From an uncultured Lachnospiraceae bacterium (GTDB lineage Bacteria; Bacillota; Clostridia; Lachnospirales; Lachnospiraceae): a stretch of DNA of 64,000 nt. The stretch covers positions 6,971 through 70,970 of the forward strand of contig CAJUOO010000005.1 of assembly GCA_910588535.1 (NCBI GenBank). The letters run 5' to 3'. The position numbers and the translations under genes were made by a program. Shown piece after piece: positions 27,291 to 36,306 of the stretch. The notes under the pieces were generated by a model. The model had not been told where the DNA came from. It did no database searches and saw only the letters and a list, made by a program, of their open reading frames with translations. Numbering within the stretch: position 1 is the first letter of the stretch; the number at the start of each line of letters is the position of its first letter.

Positions 27291-28244
27291 ATGAAACATC
27301 TCCTGTTCCGCCTGTGTTTTGTCCTTTTCTTTCTTCTGCTGATGTTATACCCGCAGACCACGGTCTCCGGCGCGTCCACGGGACTGCTATTATGGTTCCA
27401 TTCCATTATACCCAGCCTGCTTCCTTTTATGATACTGTCCAATCTATTGGTGGCGCTCAACGGCATCTCCCTTTTTACCAAACTCTTACATCCCTTCACC
27501 AGTCATCTGTTCGGCATCTCAGAGCAGGGTTCCTACGCCCTTCTCACAGGCTTTGTCTGTGGCTATCCCATGGGAGCAAAAACCTGCGCGGACCTGCTTT
27601 CCAAAAAACAGATCTCTAGGGAGGAAGCACAATATCTTCTCTGTTTTGCCAATAATCCGGGGCCCTCTTTTCTCTCAGGATATATTTTACAAAATGTGCT
27701 TAAAAACCACTTTGCTGCCCCTCCCTTTTTTCTGTCCGTCTATGGGGCGCCACTTATATTTGCCGCTATTCTTCATCTCTTTGGGAAAAGAAGGACAAAA
27801 AAAGAAGGAGGTACACCTCCTTTTTCACCATTTCTTTCATCTGAGGGACTGGATTTCGGCATGGTCGACCGCGCCATTATGAATGGCTTTGAGACCGTCA
27901 CACGCCTTGGCGGATATATTATCCTCTTTTCCATACTGTCCGCTTTCTTAATGAAGCCGGAATGGATAAGCCTTCCAATAAAAGCTTTGTTACTATCTGT
28001 GGCCGAGATCACTACAGGGAGCTATTTTATAGGAAGCTCCAGCTTATTTCACTCTGCTGCCGGGCAAGGCATGGCAATATGCGCCTGCATCTCCTTTGGC
28101 GGCTTATCCGGCATCTTCCAGACAAAAAGTGTAATCCGCAGCACCTCGCTCTCCCTTCTGCCCTATATGGGAAGCAAACTGATCATCAGTCTTCTCTCAG
28201 CCATCTTATATCTATGTATCTGCCTCTGTGCCAATGTACTGTAA
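27291..28244 (+). CDS. ylbJ: YlbJ-like sporulation integral membrane protein
   Basis: Polytopic membrane protein of 317 residues with about seven or eight hydrophobic segments and nucleoside-recognition (Gate)-type motifs: FHSIIPSLLPFMILSNL, GFVCGYPMGAKTCADLL and CFANNPGPSFLSGYIL. These match YlbJ, a forespore-expressed protein needed for spore cortex/engulfment in Bacillus. It is shorter than Bacillus YlbJ (about 400 residues). Its ATG has AAAGGA about 12 nt upstream. It is an isolated plus-strand gene that converges with the coiled-coil gene, with only 4 bp between stops. Confidence 0.85.
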   Translation: MKHLLFRLCFVLFFLLLMLYPQTTVSGASTGLLLWFHSIIPSLLPFMILSNLLVALNGISLFTKLLHPFTSHLFGISEQGSYALLTGFVCGYPMGAKTCADLLSKKQISREEAQYLLCFANNPGPSFLSGYILQNVLKNHFAAPPFFLSVYGAPLIFAAILHLFGKRRTKKEGGTPPFSPFLSSEGLDFGMVDRAIMNGFETVTRLGGYIILFSILSAFLMKPEWISLPIKALLLSVAEITTGSYFIGSSSLFHSAAGQGMAICACISFGGLSGIFQTKSVIRSTSLSLLPYMGSKLIISLLSAILYLCICLCANVL

Positions 28245-28248
28245 AAAA

Positions 28249-28824
28249 TTAGGACTGCCCAGACTCTCCATATTCCGGCTGCGAAGTCTCAGGCGGCAGC
28301 AGCTCATTTCGGTTATTCTGAATCATGGTGTAAGTGTCATTTAAGGATTTTGCAAAGCCGTCATACTTTATGCGGGCATCCTCTACAGTATTGGCAAGGA
28401 TGCGCTGCATATTCGATAACATCTCATCTGTATATTGAATGGCACCCATACGGATATTATTAGCATCTTCCGTGGCGGAATCCAAGATCTGCTGCGCCTG
28501 ATTGGTTGCTTCCTGAACAATCTCATTTGCTTTCACAAACGCCTGCTGCATAATCTCATGCTCATTGATAAGCTCATTGGTCTGCACTGCAGTCTGCTGA
28601 AGCAGCGCGTCGGCATCCGACTTTGCTTTATTTAGTATCTCATCACGGTTCTTAATAATGCTTTGGTACTTTTTTATCTCATCTGGTGTCTTTAGGCGAA
28701 GCTCTGTCAAAAGCTCTAACAGCTCCTCCCTATTTACAATTATCTTCGTCGTAGAAAGCGGCTGGAACTTACATCTGTCGATGTACTGTTCTATCTCCTC
28801 AATAATCTGCTCAATCCTGCTCAT
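28249..28824 (-). CDS. Coiled-coil DivIVA-like conserved protein
   Basis: Protein of 191 residues, highly charged, almost wholly helical with a long coiled-coil region from about residue 60 to 160 (for instance EIMQQAFVKANEIVQEATNQ). It starts MSRIEQIIEEIEQYIDRCKF, and the tail is Pro/Gln/Ser rich. It resembles the V-type ATPase subunit-like or DivIVA-like proteins often found next to coaD in Clostridia, but no catalytic motif is visible. It overlaps the coaD stop as TGATG, so the two are translationally coupled. A scaffold role in division or envelope is possible. Confidence 0.7.
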   Translation of the reverse strand: MSRIEQIIEEIEQYIDRCKFQPLSTTKIIVNREELLELLTELRLKTPDEIKKYQSIIKNRDEILNKAKSDADALLQQTAVQTNELINEHEIMQQAFVKANEIVQEATNQAQQILDSATEDANNIRMGAIQYTDEMLSNMQRILANTVEDARIKYDGFAKSLNDTYTMIQNNRNELLPPETSQPEYGESGQS

Positions 28825-29309
28825 CAGTCTTTCCTCTCATATTTATCATACACATGTCTCATCACATGCTCTGGCACAAATTTTGATATATCTCCGCCCA
28901 TCAGCGCGACCTCCTTGACCGTGCTGGAGCTTAAATATGCATATTGAAGCCTCGTCGTCAAAAAAACTGTGTCCACGCTGGGATTTAGCACTGAATTGGT
29001 CTGGGACATTAAAAGCTCATACTCAAAATCTGTGATCGCGCGCAGCCCGCGCACGATAACTGCCGCCTCTGACTGCACTGCAAAATCAACCAACAGCCCA
29101 TCAAAGGACTCCACCCTCACATGAGAAAACTGTTTCGTTGATTCCTTTAACATACTAACACGTTCCTCAACGGAAAACAATGGATTTTTAGTATGATTCC
29201 TCAATACTCCTATAATCAGCTCGTCCACAATCTTTAAAGAGCGCTCAATCACGTCCAGATGACCAAAGGTGACAGGATCAAAGCTTCCCGGATATACCGC
29301 CCGCCTCAT
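28824..29309 (-). CDS. coaD: Phosphopantetheine adenylyltransferase
   Basis: Fourth step of coenzyme A synthesis. Its 161 residues are normal length. YPGSFDPVTFGHLDVIERS contains the nucleotidyltransferase TxGH motif; RGLRAITDFEYELLMSQTN and the ISSSTVKE-like YLSSSTVKEVALMGGDI segment bind ATP and substrate. It overlaps rsmD by the ATGA arrangement. The rsmD-coaD pairing is very common in Firmicutes. coaE, the last step, is in the same neighbourhood at 32089-32685. Confidence 0.97.
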   Translation of the reverse strand: MRRAVYPGSFDPVTFGHLDVIERSLKIVDELIIGVLRNHTKNPLFSVEERVSMLKESTKQFSHVRVESFDGLLVDFAVQSEAAVIVRGLRAITDFEYELLMSQTNSVLNPSVDTVFLTTRLQYAYLSSSTVKEVALMGGDISKFVPEHVMRHVYDKYERKD

Positions 29310-29893
29310 TGCTCTTGCCCCTCTAAAGCATTTTCCTTTGTGCGATATAGGTATACGTGCTTGTTAGTCTTGTATTCCTTCTCCTTCTCCACGGTAAAGC
29401 CTAATTCCTTGGCATATGAAAAATCAGTGGACATTGACGCCTCAATAATAATCGTTGTATCCTCGTCCAAAATATCTGAGGATGCAAGTGCCGAGAGCAC
29501 ATTTCTCTCCCACTTCATATTATATGGCGGGTCCATGAAAATTATGTCAAAAACTTTTCCTTTTCCACAAAGCCGATGGATTGCCGTCACCGCATCACAC
29601 TCCATCACCACGCTGTTCTCCTCCAGCTTGGTAAATCTTAAGTTCTCTCGGATGCAGAGCACCGCTGCCTTCTGGTTCTCCACAAAGTATGCCTCCTTCG
29701 CCCCTCTGCTAAGCGCCTCTATCCCGATAGAGCCACTCCCGCTAAAAAGATCCAAAAACACAGAACCTTCCACCTTCGTCTGAATCATATTAAAAAGTGT
29801 TTCCTTTATCCTGTCGGTCGTCGGTCTGACATCCTTTCCTTCTAATGTTTTTAACCTAAGCCGTCTGGCTGTTCCCGCTATCACCCGCATCAT
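29306..29893 (-). CDS. rsmD: 16S rRNA (guanine966-N2)-methyltransferase
   Basis: SAM-dependent methyltransferase of 195 residues. It starts MRVIAGTARRLRLKTLEG, then RPTTDRIKETLFNMI, the SAM-binding FLDLFSGSGSIGIEALSRGA, and the catalytic IIFMDPPYNMKWE (DPPY). These match RsmD, which methylates G966 of 16S rRNA. The gene overlaps coaD by 4 bp. Confidence 0.95.
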   Translation of the reverse strand: MMRVIAGTARRLRLKTLEGKDVRPTTDRIKETLFNMIQTKVEGSVFLDLFSGSGSIGIEALSRGAKEAYFVENQKAAVLCIRENLRFTKLEENSVVMECDAVTAIHRLCGKGKVFDIIFMDPPYNMKWERNVLSALASSDILDEDTTIIIEASMSTDFSYAKELGFTVEKEKEYKTNKHVYLYRTKENALEGQEQ

Positions 29894-29929
29894 TATGTAG
29901 ATCCTCTCTTCTCATCTATTTTTTCATGC

Positions 29930-29961
29930 CATGCCCAGATCCTAGACTGGATTCGGGCATG
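29930..29961. other. Stem-loop between SASP and rsmD
   Basis: Long hairpin with arms CATGCCC and GGGCATG (29930-29936 with 29955-29961) plus an inner GATCC/GGAT pair. On the transcribed (minus) strand it is followed by GCATGAAAAAAT, an A-tract and not a T-tract, so it is a poor intrinsic terminator despite the strong stem. It may still stabilise or separate the SASP transcript from rsmD. Confidence 0.35.
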
Positions 29962-29987
29962 ACATCTGCAGGATAACAGCTTGCTGG

Positions 29988-30188
29988 TTATTTGCCAGCC
30001 ATCTGCTTCTCCTGTGCCTCGATCATTTTCTTGACCATATAACCACCCACCGAGCCATTCTGGTAGGAAGTCAGATTTCCGTTGTAGCCTTGGCTGAGCG
30101 GCACGCCAATCTCGCCTGCTACCTCATATTTGAATTTGTTTAATGCTTCCTTTGCCTCCGGTACTGCCTTAGAAGAATTAGATGCCAT
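29988..30188 (-). CDS. Alpha/beta-type small acid-soluble spore protein
   Basis: SASP of 66 residues that coats and protects DNA in the dormant spore. It begins MASNSSKAVPEAKEALNKFK and contains the conserved blocks KYEVAGEIGVPLSQGYNG and GSVGGYMVKKMIEAQEKQM; the Glu-Ile bond in the EIG segment is the usual germination-protease cleavage region. The start is the ATG at 30188 with AAGGAGG upstream, not the more distal in-frame ATG at 30278. A sigma-G-like promoter lies upstream. The gene is evidence that the organism forms endospores. Confidence 0.95.
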   Translation of the reverse strand: MASNSSKAVPEAKEALNKFKYEVAGEIGVPLSQGYNGNLTSYQNGSVGGYMVKKMIEAQEKQMAGK

Positions 30189-30232
30189 AATAAACGCCTC
30201 CTTTTTAAAATCTGCCTTGCTGGTTACGTTCT

Positions 30233-30262
30233 TATTATGTTTCACAATTCCTGCTTCTACAC
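30233..30262 (-). promoter_or_regulatory. Sigma-G-like promoter of the SASP gene
   Basis: On the minus strand a GTGTA (-35-like, 30258-30262) and CATAATA (30233-30239) are separated by 18 bp, matching the forespore pattern GNATR with N17-18 and CATNNTA except for one base in the -35. The gene class is a known sigma-G target, which supports the call. Expected start site near 30226. Confidence 0.5.
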
Positions 30263-30284
30263 CCGGAGAGTATTTCATAATCTG

Positions 30285-32081
30285 TCAAATTTCCCCTGAT
30301 TCCACCAAGTCCTTATATGTGTTGGTCAACGGCTCAAACTGGAAAGAAAAATTCTCATACACCTTGTCCTCCAAAGAAGCAAGGCGGTTATTCACATGTA
30401 CCTTCATGGTGCTGGCATCAATATCAAGGAATTGAAATACCTGAGCCACGGTATAATAATTTAAAAATTCTATTTTATCATTTTCCTTAATATCATAATA
30501 CCCAGATTCCAGCGCTCCATTGATCTGTGCAAATTTCGGACATACCACATGTCTGTCATTCACCTCAAAGGAGATGCTTCCGCTGTATTCTGGCAACGCT
30601 TCCACCGTAAGGCTTGCCGGGCTGCCAAAGGTGGACTCACGAATTATAATGCGATCATTTTGTTTAATGGAAGCCTGAAGACTCGCCGCCTCATTATTAA
30701 GCAAAATAACAGCGCCCTCGCCCGGAAGCCCACGCACCACGCGCTGCCTGCCATTTACCGTAAAGACAAGATCCTTGCCGCGCCTTGGGAACAGCGCCTC
30801 ATTTGGATAATCTGCCTGAATCGCGGCATCCATCACCGTCAACTTATCATTGTCATATAATTTAATCCTCTCACCATTAAAGTATACAAATATAAAGCTG
30901 TTTTTCTGATTATAAAAATTAAGACATATCCCAATCGGGGTCACAAGCAGCGAATCCTTCTTGATCTCCTGATTCAAAAACTCGATATTTCCCATAACCT
31001 CCGCACCGCGAAGCGCCACACGCTCCCGCGCAATAGCGAGTTCCTTGGATAGAAGATCCGTAAATCCCTCCACTTTTCCGCCGCCGCCCACGACAAACAC
31101 GGCACTCACGGACTTGCCTCCGTTCAGCTCCTTAATCTTATCAGAGATTCCGACCGCCATACGATTAAGATAAGGCTCCAGTATCTTTAATACGTCCTCT
31201 GGATCTACCTTGTGGTACAACCCCATAATATCCTGATACATAATGCCTTTTCGCTTTCCAGAAGCGAGCTTAATCTTCTCCGCAGTGGCAAAATCCACCA
31301 GATATTCCTTTACCAAGACCTCCGTAAGCTCATCCCCCGCCACCGGGATCATCCCATATGCGCTGATACTGCCATCCTTCGTAATGCAGATATCCGAGGT
31401 GCCCGCCCCGACATCCACGAGAGCTATATTGAGCAGGCGAAACTGCTCTGGAATTGCAAGCTGAATCGCCGCGATAGGCTCCAGAGTCAGATTCGCCACA
31501 TCAAGCTCTGCACCCTCCACAGCGGCATAAAGGCTGTCAACCACCTCCTCCGGCAAAAAGGTCGCCAGCACATCCGCGGCAACCTTTCTCGCCTTATGCC
31601 CCTCCAGAAAATTCATATCATAATCATTTAGATAATATTTTATTACTGTATAGCCCACACAATAAAAATGAATGTTGGAGTCCTCTCTGCTAAGCTTGTC
31701 ATGTGCCTGCTCCACCCCAAGCATATCGAGGGAATAGACATGCTCGCTCGTGATAAGCGTCTCCTCATCAAACACCTGCTCTACATGCATAGTGACAGTT
31801 TTTAGCACGCGCCCCGCCGCAGCGATGCACACTTCATGAAGCTGCCTTCCAAGCACTGCCTCAAGCTCCAGCTTCACCTGATAGATAGTCTGCGAAACCT
31901 TGGCTATGTCGTGAATCTGCCCGTCAATCATCGCTCTTGTATCATGCTCTTTGATATACTGGGCTGCCACCTTAAACTTCTTATGATCCATAAAGCCGAC
32001 GCTACCGACCACACTCCTCGTCCCGATATCCAGCCCAAATACCATATGATCGGGATATTTTCTGCGCTCTTCCATCAACAT
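30285..32081 (-). CDS. FtsA-like ATPase with long C-terminal extension
   Basis: Protein of 598 residues with an actin-like ATPase core: MVFGLDIGTRSVVGSVGF (phosphate 1), the SHS2-like insert CIAAAGRVLKTVTMHVEQ, LVDVGAGTSDICITKDG (phosphate 2), and FVVGGGGKVEGFTDLLSK (adenosine). This is the FtsA/PilM family. The last 200 residues are not FtsA-like in an obvious way; they contain beta-rich segments and no clear membrane-targeting amphipathic helix. Neighbours are coaE, polA and SASP rather than ftsZ, so it may be a divergent paralogue and not the divisome FtsA. Confidence 0.8.
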   Translation of the reverse strand: MLMEERRKYPDHMVFGLDIGTRSVVGSVGFMDHKKFKVAAQYIKEHDTRAMIDGQIHDIAKVSQTIYQVKLELEAVLGRQLHEVCIAAAGRVLKTVTMHVEQVFDEETLITSEHVYSLDMLGVEQAHDKLSREDSNIHFYCVGYTVIKYYLNDYDMNFLEGHKARKVAADVLATFLPEEVVDSLYAAVEGAELDVANLTLEPIAAIQLAIPEQFRLLNIALVDVGAGTSDICITKDGSISAYGMIPVAGDELTEVLVKEYLVDFATAEKIKLASGKRKGIMYQDIMGLYHKVDPEDVLKILEPYLNRMAVGISDKIKELNGGKSVSAVFVVGGGGKVEGFTDLLSKELAIARERVALRGAEVMGNIEFLNQEIKKDSLLVTPIGICLNFYNQKNSFIFVYFNGERIKLYDNDKLTVMDAAIQADYPNEALFPRRGKDLVFTVNGRQRVVRGLPGEGAVILLNNEAASLQASIKQNDRIIIRESTFGSPASLTVEALPEYSGSISFEVNDRHVVCPKFAQINGALESGYYDIKENDKIEFLNYYTVAQVFQFLDIDASTMKVHVNNRLASLEDKVYENFSFQFEPLTNTYKDLVESGEI

Positions 32082-32088
32082 GCCTCCG

Positions 32089-32685
32089 TTATATTATATA
32101 AAATTCCATTGCTTTCTTAAGCTGCAAAAGCGTTTCCTCCGTGCTTCTGCTATTGTCGATCACCCTCTGGCAATTCGCCCGAAACTCCTCATCAGAGAGC
32201 TGATTGCTCATAATGGCACTGATCTTCTCATCTGAGTATCTCCTCTTTCTCTTCAGTCGCTCCCTGCGCACCGGCTCCTCTGCATAAATATACCAGATCT
32301 CATCACAGATCTCATCATAATGATCCTCGATAAGCAGCGCGGCCTCAATCACTATTATCCTTAATGGGTCCTCAAGCGAGAGACAGGAGATCTCGCCGCG
32401 TATATACTCCTTCACCATGGGATGGATGATTCCGTTTAACTTCTTAAGCTTTGCCGGATCGGCAAACACAACCTCAGAAAGCATCGCTCTGTCCAACGAT
32501 CCATCTGGAAATAAAAGCCCCTCTCCAAACTCCTCCACAATACGCTCATAGCAGCTACGTCCCGGCTCCATAAGCTGTCGCGCAATCTCATCCGCAATCA
32601 AAACCGATGCACCAAATTCCTGTTCCATCAGTGCAAGCACCGTCGATTTGCCCGCACCGATCCCGCCTGTAATCCCTATTACCAT
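32089..32685 (-). CDS. coaE: Dephospho-CoA kinase
   Basis: Last step of coenzyme A synthesis, 198 residues. Walker A is IGITGGIGAGKSTVLALM, then the substrate region VLIADEIARQLMEPG and HPMVKEYIRGEI, a lid segment with RRERLKRKRRYSDEKISAIM, and NSRSTEETLLQL near the end. It follows polA by 39 bp on the minus strand, the usual polA-coaE order in Firmicutes. Confidence 0.95.
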   Translation of the reverse strand: MVIGITGGIGAGKSTVLALMEQEFGASVLIADEIARQLMEPGRSCYERIVEEFGEGLLFPDGSLDRAMLSEVVFADPAKLKKLNGIIHPMVKEYIRGEISCLSLEDPLRIIVIEAALLIEDHYDEICDEIWYIYAEEPVRRERLKRKRRYSDEKISAIMSNQLSDEEFRANCQRVIDNSRSTEETLLQLKKAMEFYII

Positions 32686-32724
32686 AGAAATTCTTCTCCC
32701 GTCTTTGTATCGTTATGGGCAATT

Positions 32725-35358
32725 CTACTTTGTCTCAAACCAGCTTGCCCCTGTATGCATATCAATCTCAAGCGCCACCTGTAACTGTGCCGCCCCCTGC
32801 ATCTCCTGCGCAAGAATCTCCTTCACCTGAGTGATCTCTTCTTCCTTCGTCTCAATTAAAAGCTCATCATGAATCTGCAGAACCAATCTTGATAAAAGCT
32901 TCTCTCTGCGCAGCCTCTGATCCACTCTTACCATGGCAATCTTAATAATATCTGCCGCAGTCCCTTGTATGGGAGAATTCATCGCTATCCGCTCCCCAAA
33001 GGATCTCTGCATAAACGCCGAAGCTTTCAGTTCTGGGATAGGGCGCTTTCTGCCGAACATAGTAACAGACTCTCCCTTCTCCTTCGCCTCCGCAACCAGC
33101 TTGTCCAAAAACTGCTTGATTCCCGGATAGGCGGCAAAATATTTCTCAATATACTCCTCTGCTTCTTTTTTCTCAATACTTAGATCTTGACTTAACCCAA
33201 AGGAACTGATTCCGTACACTATACCAAAATTTACCGCCTTTGCATTGCGCCTCTGAACCGCCGTCACCTCGTCAAACGGCACATGGAACACTTGTGATGC
33301 TGTGATACGGTGAATATCAGAATCTTGCCTGTATGCCTCAATAAGCCTCTCATCTCCCGACATATGAGCAAGCACCCGAAGCTCGATCTGAGAATAGTCC
33401 GCATCCACAAAAACATACCCCTCCTCCGGCACAAACACCTTACGTATCTCCCTGCCAAGCTCCACCTTAACCGGAATATTCTGCAGATTCGGCTCCGTGC
33501 TGCTGATCCTTCCCGTCGCCGTGATCGTCTGGTTAAAGGTGCTGTGTATCCTGCCGTCCGCGCCAATATAACCTGCCAGCCCATCCGCGTAGGTCGACTT
33601 AAGCTTTGTGAGCTGCCGATATTCCAATATATCCCGAATCACCGGATGATCCGGGGCAAGCTTTTCCAGCACATCCGCTGCCGTCGAGTAGCCTGTCTTT
33701 GTCTTCTTCCCGCCGGTCAATTTCATCTTCTCAAATAAGATCTCTCCAAGCTGCTTGGGTGAATTAATATTAAATCGTTCCCCCACCTGCTGATAAATCG
33801 CATGCTCTATCTGTGCGATTTTCACGGCAAGCTTCTCTCCATAAGAAGACAATTCCTCCTTCTTAACACGTATGCCTGCCCGCTCCATATGCACAAGCGT
33901 GTAGATAAGCGGCATCTCGATATTTTTGTAAAGCTCCCACATACCTGCCTTGGTAAGACCATCTCGCAATATCTCATCACAGAGGTATGCCGTCAAACTC
34001 TGATAGCAGGCATAACACATAACATCCTGCTGTTTCCCCAGCGCCCTCAGCTCCAGCTTCTGGAACAACGCCTCTCTTGATGGTAAACTCCACCCCAGAT
34101 AATCCCTCGCAACATCCTGATATTGATACGTATCTTTAAGAGGATTTAACAAATACGCTGCTATACTAATATCCATCTCCCTGCCAGAATACTCATGTGT
34201 CTGATGTGGAATATGACTCTTAAGATCCATATAATCAATCACAACCTCACACTCTGTGATCTTTTGATATTCCGACAACAGATAGGTTTCTGTCAAAAAG
34301 CCTCCTGCCTCAATCCAGTAGCTTTCCTTGTCCGAGAACGTGATGGACAGCCCCAGAAGCCCATCCTCAAAAATGCACGCCAGCCCAATGCGCTCTGCCT
34401 TCATAGCACGCTGAATAATCTTATCTGCCTCTGAAAAATCTGTCACTGTCAAAAAGCTTTCCTCAATCTTTGGCATCTCTTTATTTTGCGCCTGCGTATA
34501 ATATTTATGAATAATGCTCTTTAGCCCAAGTCTTGCAAAGATATCTCTTGCTTCCTCCGTAAATATCTCGCCTACTTTGCCCTCCTCGATCGTCACCGGA
34601 ACCTCGCAGTCTGTCTTAATCTCAGACAATACCTTTGACAACTTTGCCAGCTCAAAATTCTCTCTAAAAGATTCCCTCGCCTTTTTCGGTTTGATCTCAT
34701 CCACATGCGCGTAGGCATTTTCGATGGAATGATAAGCAGATATTATCTTTCCCGCCGTCTTTTCACCAATTCCATAAACACCGGGAATATTATCTGAGGA
34801 ATCACCCATCAGAGCCTTCATATCTATAAATTCCAAGGGGGTGACGCCATAAGTTTTTTTCACCTGATCCGCATGGTAATCTTTAATCTCCGTGACACCC
34901 TTCTTCGTCGTTGGAACACGGATCAAGATTTTCTCCGTAGCTATCTGTAGCAGATCTTTATCTCCCGACAGAATTACCACATCATAGCCCTTCTGCTCGC
35001 CCGTCCGGGCCAACGTCCCAAGCAGATCATCTGCCTCATAGCCCTCCACCTCCACCATCTGTATCTTCATGGCCTTAAGGCAGTCCTTTATATAGGGTAC
35101 TTGCTCCAAGAGCTCCTCCGGCATACCCTCTCTCGTTCCCTTATATGCCTCATATAGCTTATGGCGAAATGTAGGCGCCTTGAGGTCAAATGCCACAGTA
35201 AGAAAATCCGGCTTCTCCTCCTCCATAATCCGAAATAAAATATTTAAAAATCCCAGCACTGCATTTGTGTGAAGTCCCTCCACATTTGTCAGATCTGGAA
35301 GCCCATAAAAGGCCCGATGTAAAATATTGTTTCCATCCATTAGCAATAGCTTCGCCAT
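32725..35358 (-). CDS. polA: DNA polymerase I
   Basis: Repair and Okazaki-fragment polymerase of 877 residues. N-terminal 5' nuclease begins MAKLLLMDGNNILHRAFYG; the polymerase domain has motif A DYSQIELRVLAHMSGDERL, motif B RRNAKAVNFGIVYGISSFGL and motif C QIHDELLIET. The middle 3'-5' exonuclease-like region (residues about 300-470) lacks the DxE metal motif: the first block reads IGLACIFEDG. Proofreading is therefore probably absent, as in several other Firmicute PolA proteins. The start ATG follows AGGAGAGG. Confidence 0.97.
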   Translation of the reverse strand: MAKLLLMDGNNILHRAFYGLPDLTNVEGLHTNAVLGFLNILFRIMEEEKPDFLTVAFDLKAPTFRHKLYEAYKGTREGMPEELLEQVPYIKDCLKAMKIQMVEVEGYEADDLLGTLARTGEQKGYDVVILSGDKDLLQIATEKILIRVPTTKKGVTEIKDYHADQVKKTYGVTPLEFIDMKALMGDSSDNIPGVYGIGEKTAGKIISAYHSIENAYAHVDEIKPKKARESFRENFELAKLSKVLSEIKTDCEVPVTIEEGKVGEIFTEEARDIFARLGLKSIIHKYYTQAQNKEMPKIEESFLTVTDFSEADKIIQRAMKAERIGLACIFEDGLLGLSITFSDKESYWIEAGGFLTETYLLSEYQKITECEVVIDYMDLKSHIPHQTHEYSGREMDISIAAYLLNPLKDTYQYQDVARDYLGWSLPSREALFQKLELRALGKQQDVMCYACYQSLTAYLCDEILRDGLTKAGMWELYKNIEMPLIYTLVHMERAGIRVKKEELSSYGEKLAVKIAQIEHAIYQQVGERFNINSPKQLGEILFEKMKLTGGKKTKTGYSTAADVLEKLAPDHPVIRDILEYRQLTKLKSTYADGLAGYIGADGRIHSTFNQTITATGRISSTEPNLQNIPVKVELGREIRKVFVPEEGYVFVDADYSQIELRVLAHMSGDERLIEAYRQDSDIHRITASQVFHVPFDEVTAVQRRNAKAVNFGIVYGISSFGLSQDLSIEKKEAEEYIEKYFAAYPGIKQFLDKLVAEAKEKGESVTMFGRKRPIPELKASAFMQRSFGERIAMNSPIQGTAADIIKIAMVRVDQRLRREKLLSRLVLQIHDELLIETKEEEITQVKEILAQEMQGAAQLQVALEIDMHTGASWFETK

Positions 35359-35417
35359 CTGTCTACCTCTCCTGCTTTCCTAATATCACCGCAATAAAAA
35401 TCATCTGCAAGACCTCC

Positions 35418-35765
35418 CTACTTGCGCACCGAAAAGAGCGCCAAGAGCTGCATAACAATTCCAATCACCGTTACACCATACATAATGCCCATAATCATCT
35501 CTTTTATTTTCTCAAAGCAGCGGTACCTGTCACACCGAAGCTGTGCCTGCTTAAGCTTGTTATCAAGCATACTCTTAAAATTAAAGGAGGTATCCGTGCC
35601 ATTCTCAAGCTCCTCCAGTCCCTCCGCAAGCATATACATAATCTCAAGCTCCTCATAACAATCATCGCAGGTGTGAACATGTGCGATAAAATCCTCCTGC
35701 TCCTGCAGTGACATACAATTGTTGAGGAAATCAGGAATCCTTCTCTGCCATTCTCTGCACACCAT
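35418..35765 (-). CDS. Zinc-finger anti-sigma-like membrane protein
   Basis: Protein of 115 residues starting at ATG 35765 with GGGAGG upstream. A zf-HC2-like region CREWQRRIPDFLNNCMS, then HVHTCDDCYEELEIMYMLAEG (HxxxCxxC), followed by a charged linker and a C-terminal membrane segment (GIMYGVTVIGIVMQLLALF). This is the layout of a small anti-sigma factor, but no sigma factor gene is adjacent, so the partner would be elsewhere. The longer frame to 35912 is rejected because its N-terminus overlaps the next gene and has no ribosome site. Confidence 0.65.
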   Translation of the reverse strand: MVCREWQRRIPDFLNNCMSLQEQEDFIAHVHTCDDCYEELEIMYMLAEGLEELENGTDTSFNFKSMLDNKLKQAQLRCDRYRCFEKIKEMIMGIMYGVTVIGIVMQLLALFSVRK

Positions 35766-35784
35766 ATCTCTTTCCTCCCACGCA

Positions 35785-36279
35785 TCAGGCTCTCGTCGCA
35801 AACACCTCACACCATACCTTAATTGTGCCATCCTGAAGGGTGGTCTCATTCCTCCAGCAAAAAGAATCTGTGGTGATATCTGTAAAAATCCACCGATTTT
35901 TCTGATTTCCATTGTTCGTCAGAATCACGCTGTTGTCCTTTTTCGTCCCTGTAAAGCGGCTGATGCTGCCAAGACAAGTATAGATCATATCCCACATTCT
36001 GGTTTTTACATTATAGACTCGGATTGTCACGCCATACTCGCCATCCTCCGGCCCTTTGCGCGCGCCTCTCTCCGGGCAGATAAAAACATCTTCGATTCCA
36101 AGCCCCTCCAGTATTCTGACAAAATGCCACTCACCTGCTAGATGTCTCTCTCTGTCCGTGCCTCTCTCCTCCACATAATCGAGCTTCCAACTCCCGATAA
36201 ATTCTCTGAAATAATCAAGCTCCTCCGGTATCAGGCTGCTTCTATCGGCACTTACCAGCACCTCTGCAAATCCATCCAT
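35785..36279 (-). CDS. Conserved hypothetical protein
   Basis: Protein of 164 residues that I do not recognise with confidence. It begins MDGFAEVLVSADRSSLIP, contains GEWHFVRILEGLGIEDVFICP, many aromatic residues and IRVYNVKTRMWDMIYTC, and ends near WCEVFATRA. The alternating hydrophobic pattern suggests a beta-barrel or lipocalin-like fold (compare DUF1579-type proteins), with no signal peptide. It lies between a PNPOx-like gene and the zinc-finger gene, spacing under 30 bp, so it is probably in the same small operon. Confidence 0.55.
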   Translation of the reverse strand: MDGFAEVLVSADRSSLIPEELDYFREFIGSWKLDYVEERGTDRERHLAGEWHFVRILEGLGIEDVFICPERGARKGPEDGEYGVTIRVYNVKTRMWDMIYTCLGSISRFTGTKKDNSVILTNNGNQKNRWIFTDITTDSFCWRNETTLQDGTIKVWCEVFATRA

Positions 36280-36306
36280 ATGTACTCCCCACCCTGCTCT
36301 CAGACT

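Noticed and set aside
29930..29961. Terminator between SASP and rsmD
   Set aside because: The hairpin is strong but followed by an A-tract on the transcribed strand, not a T-tract.
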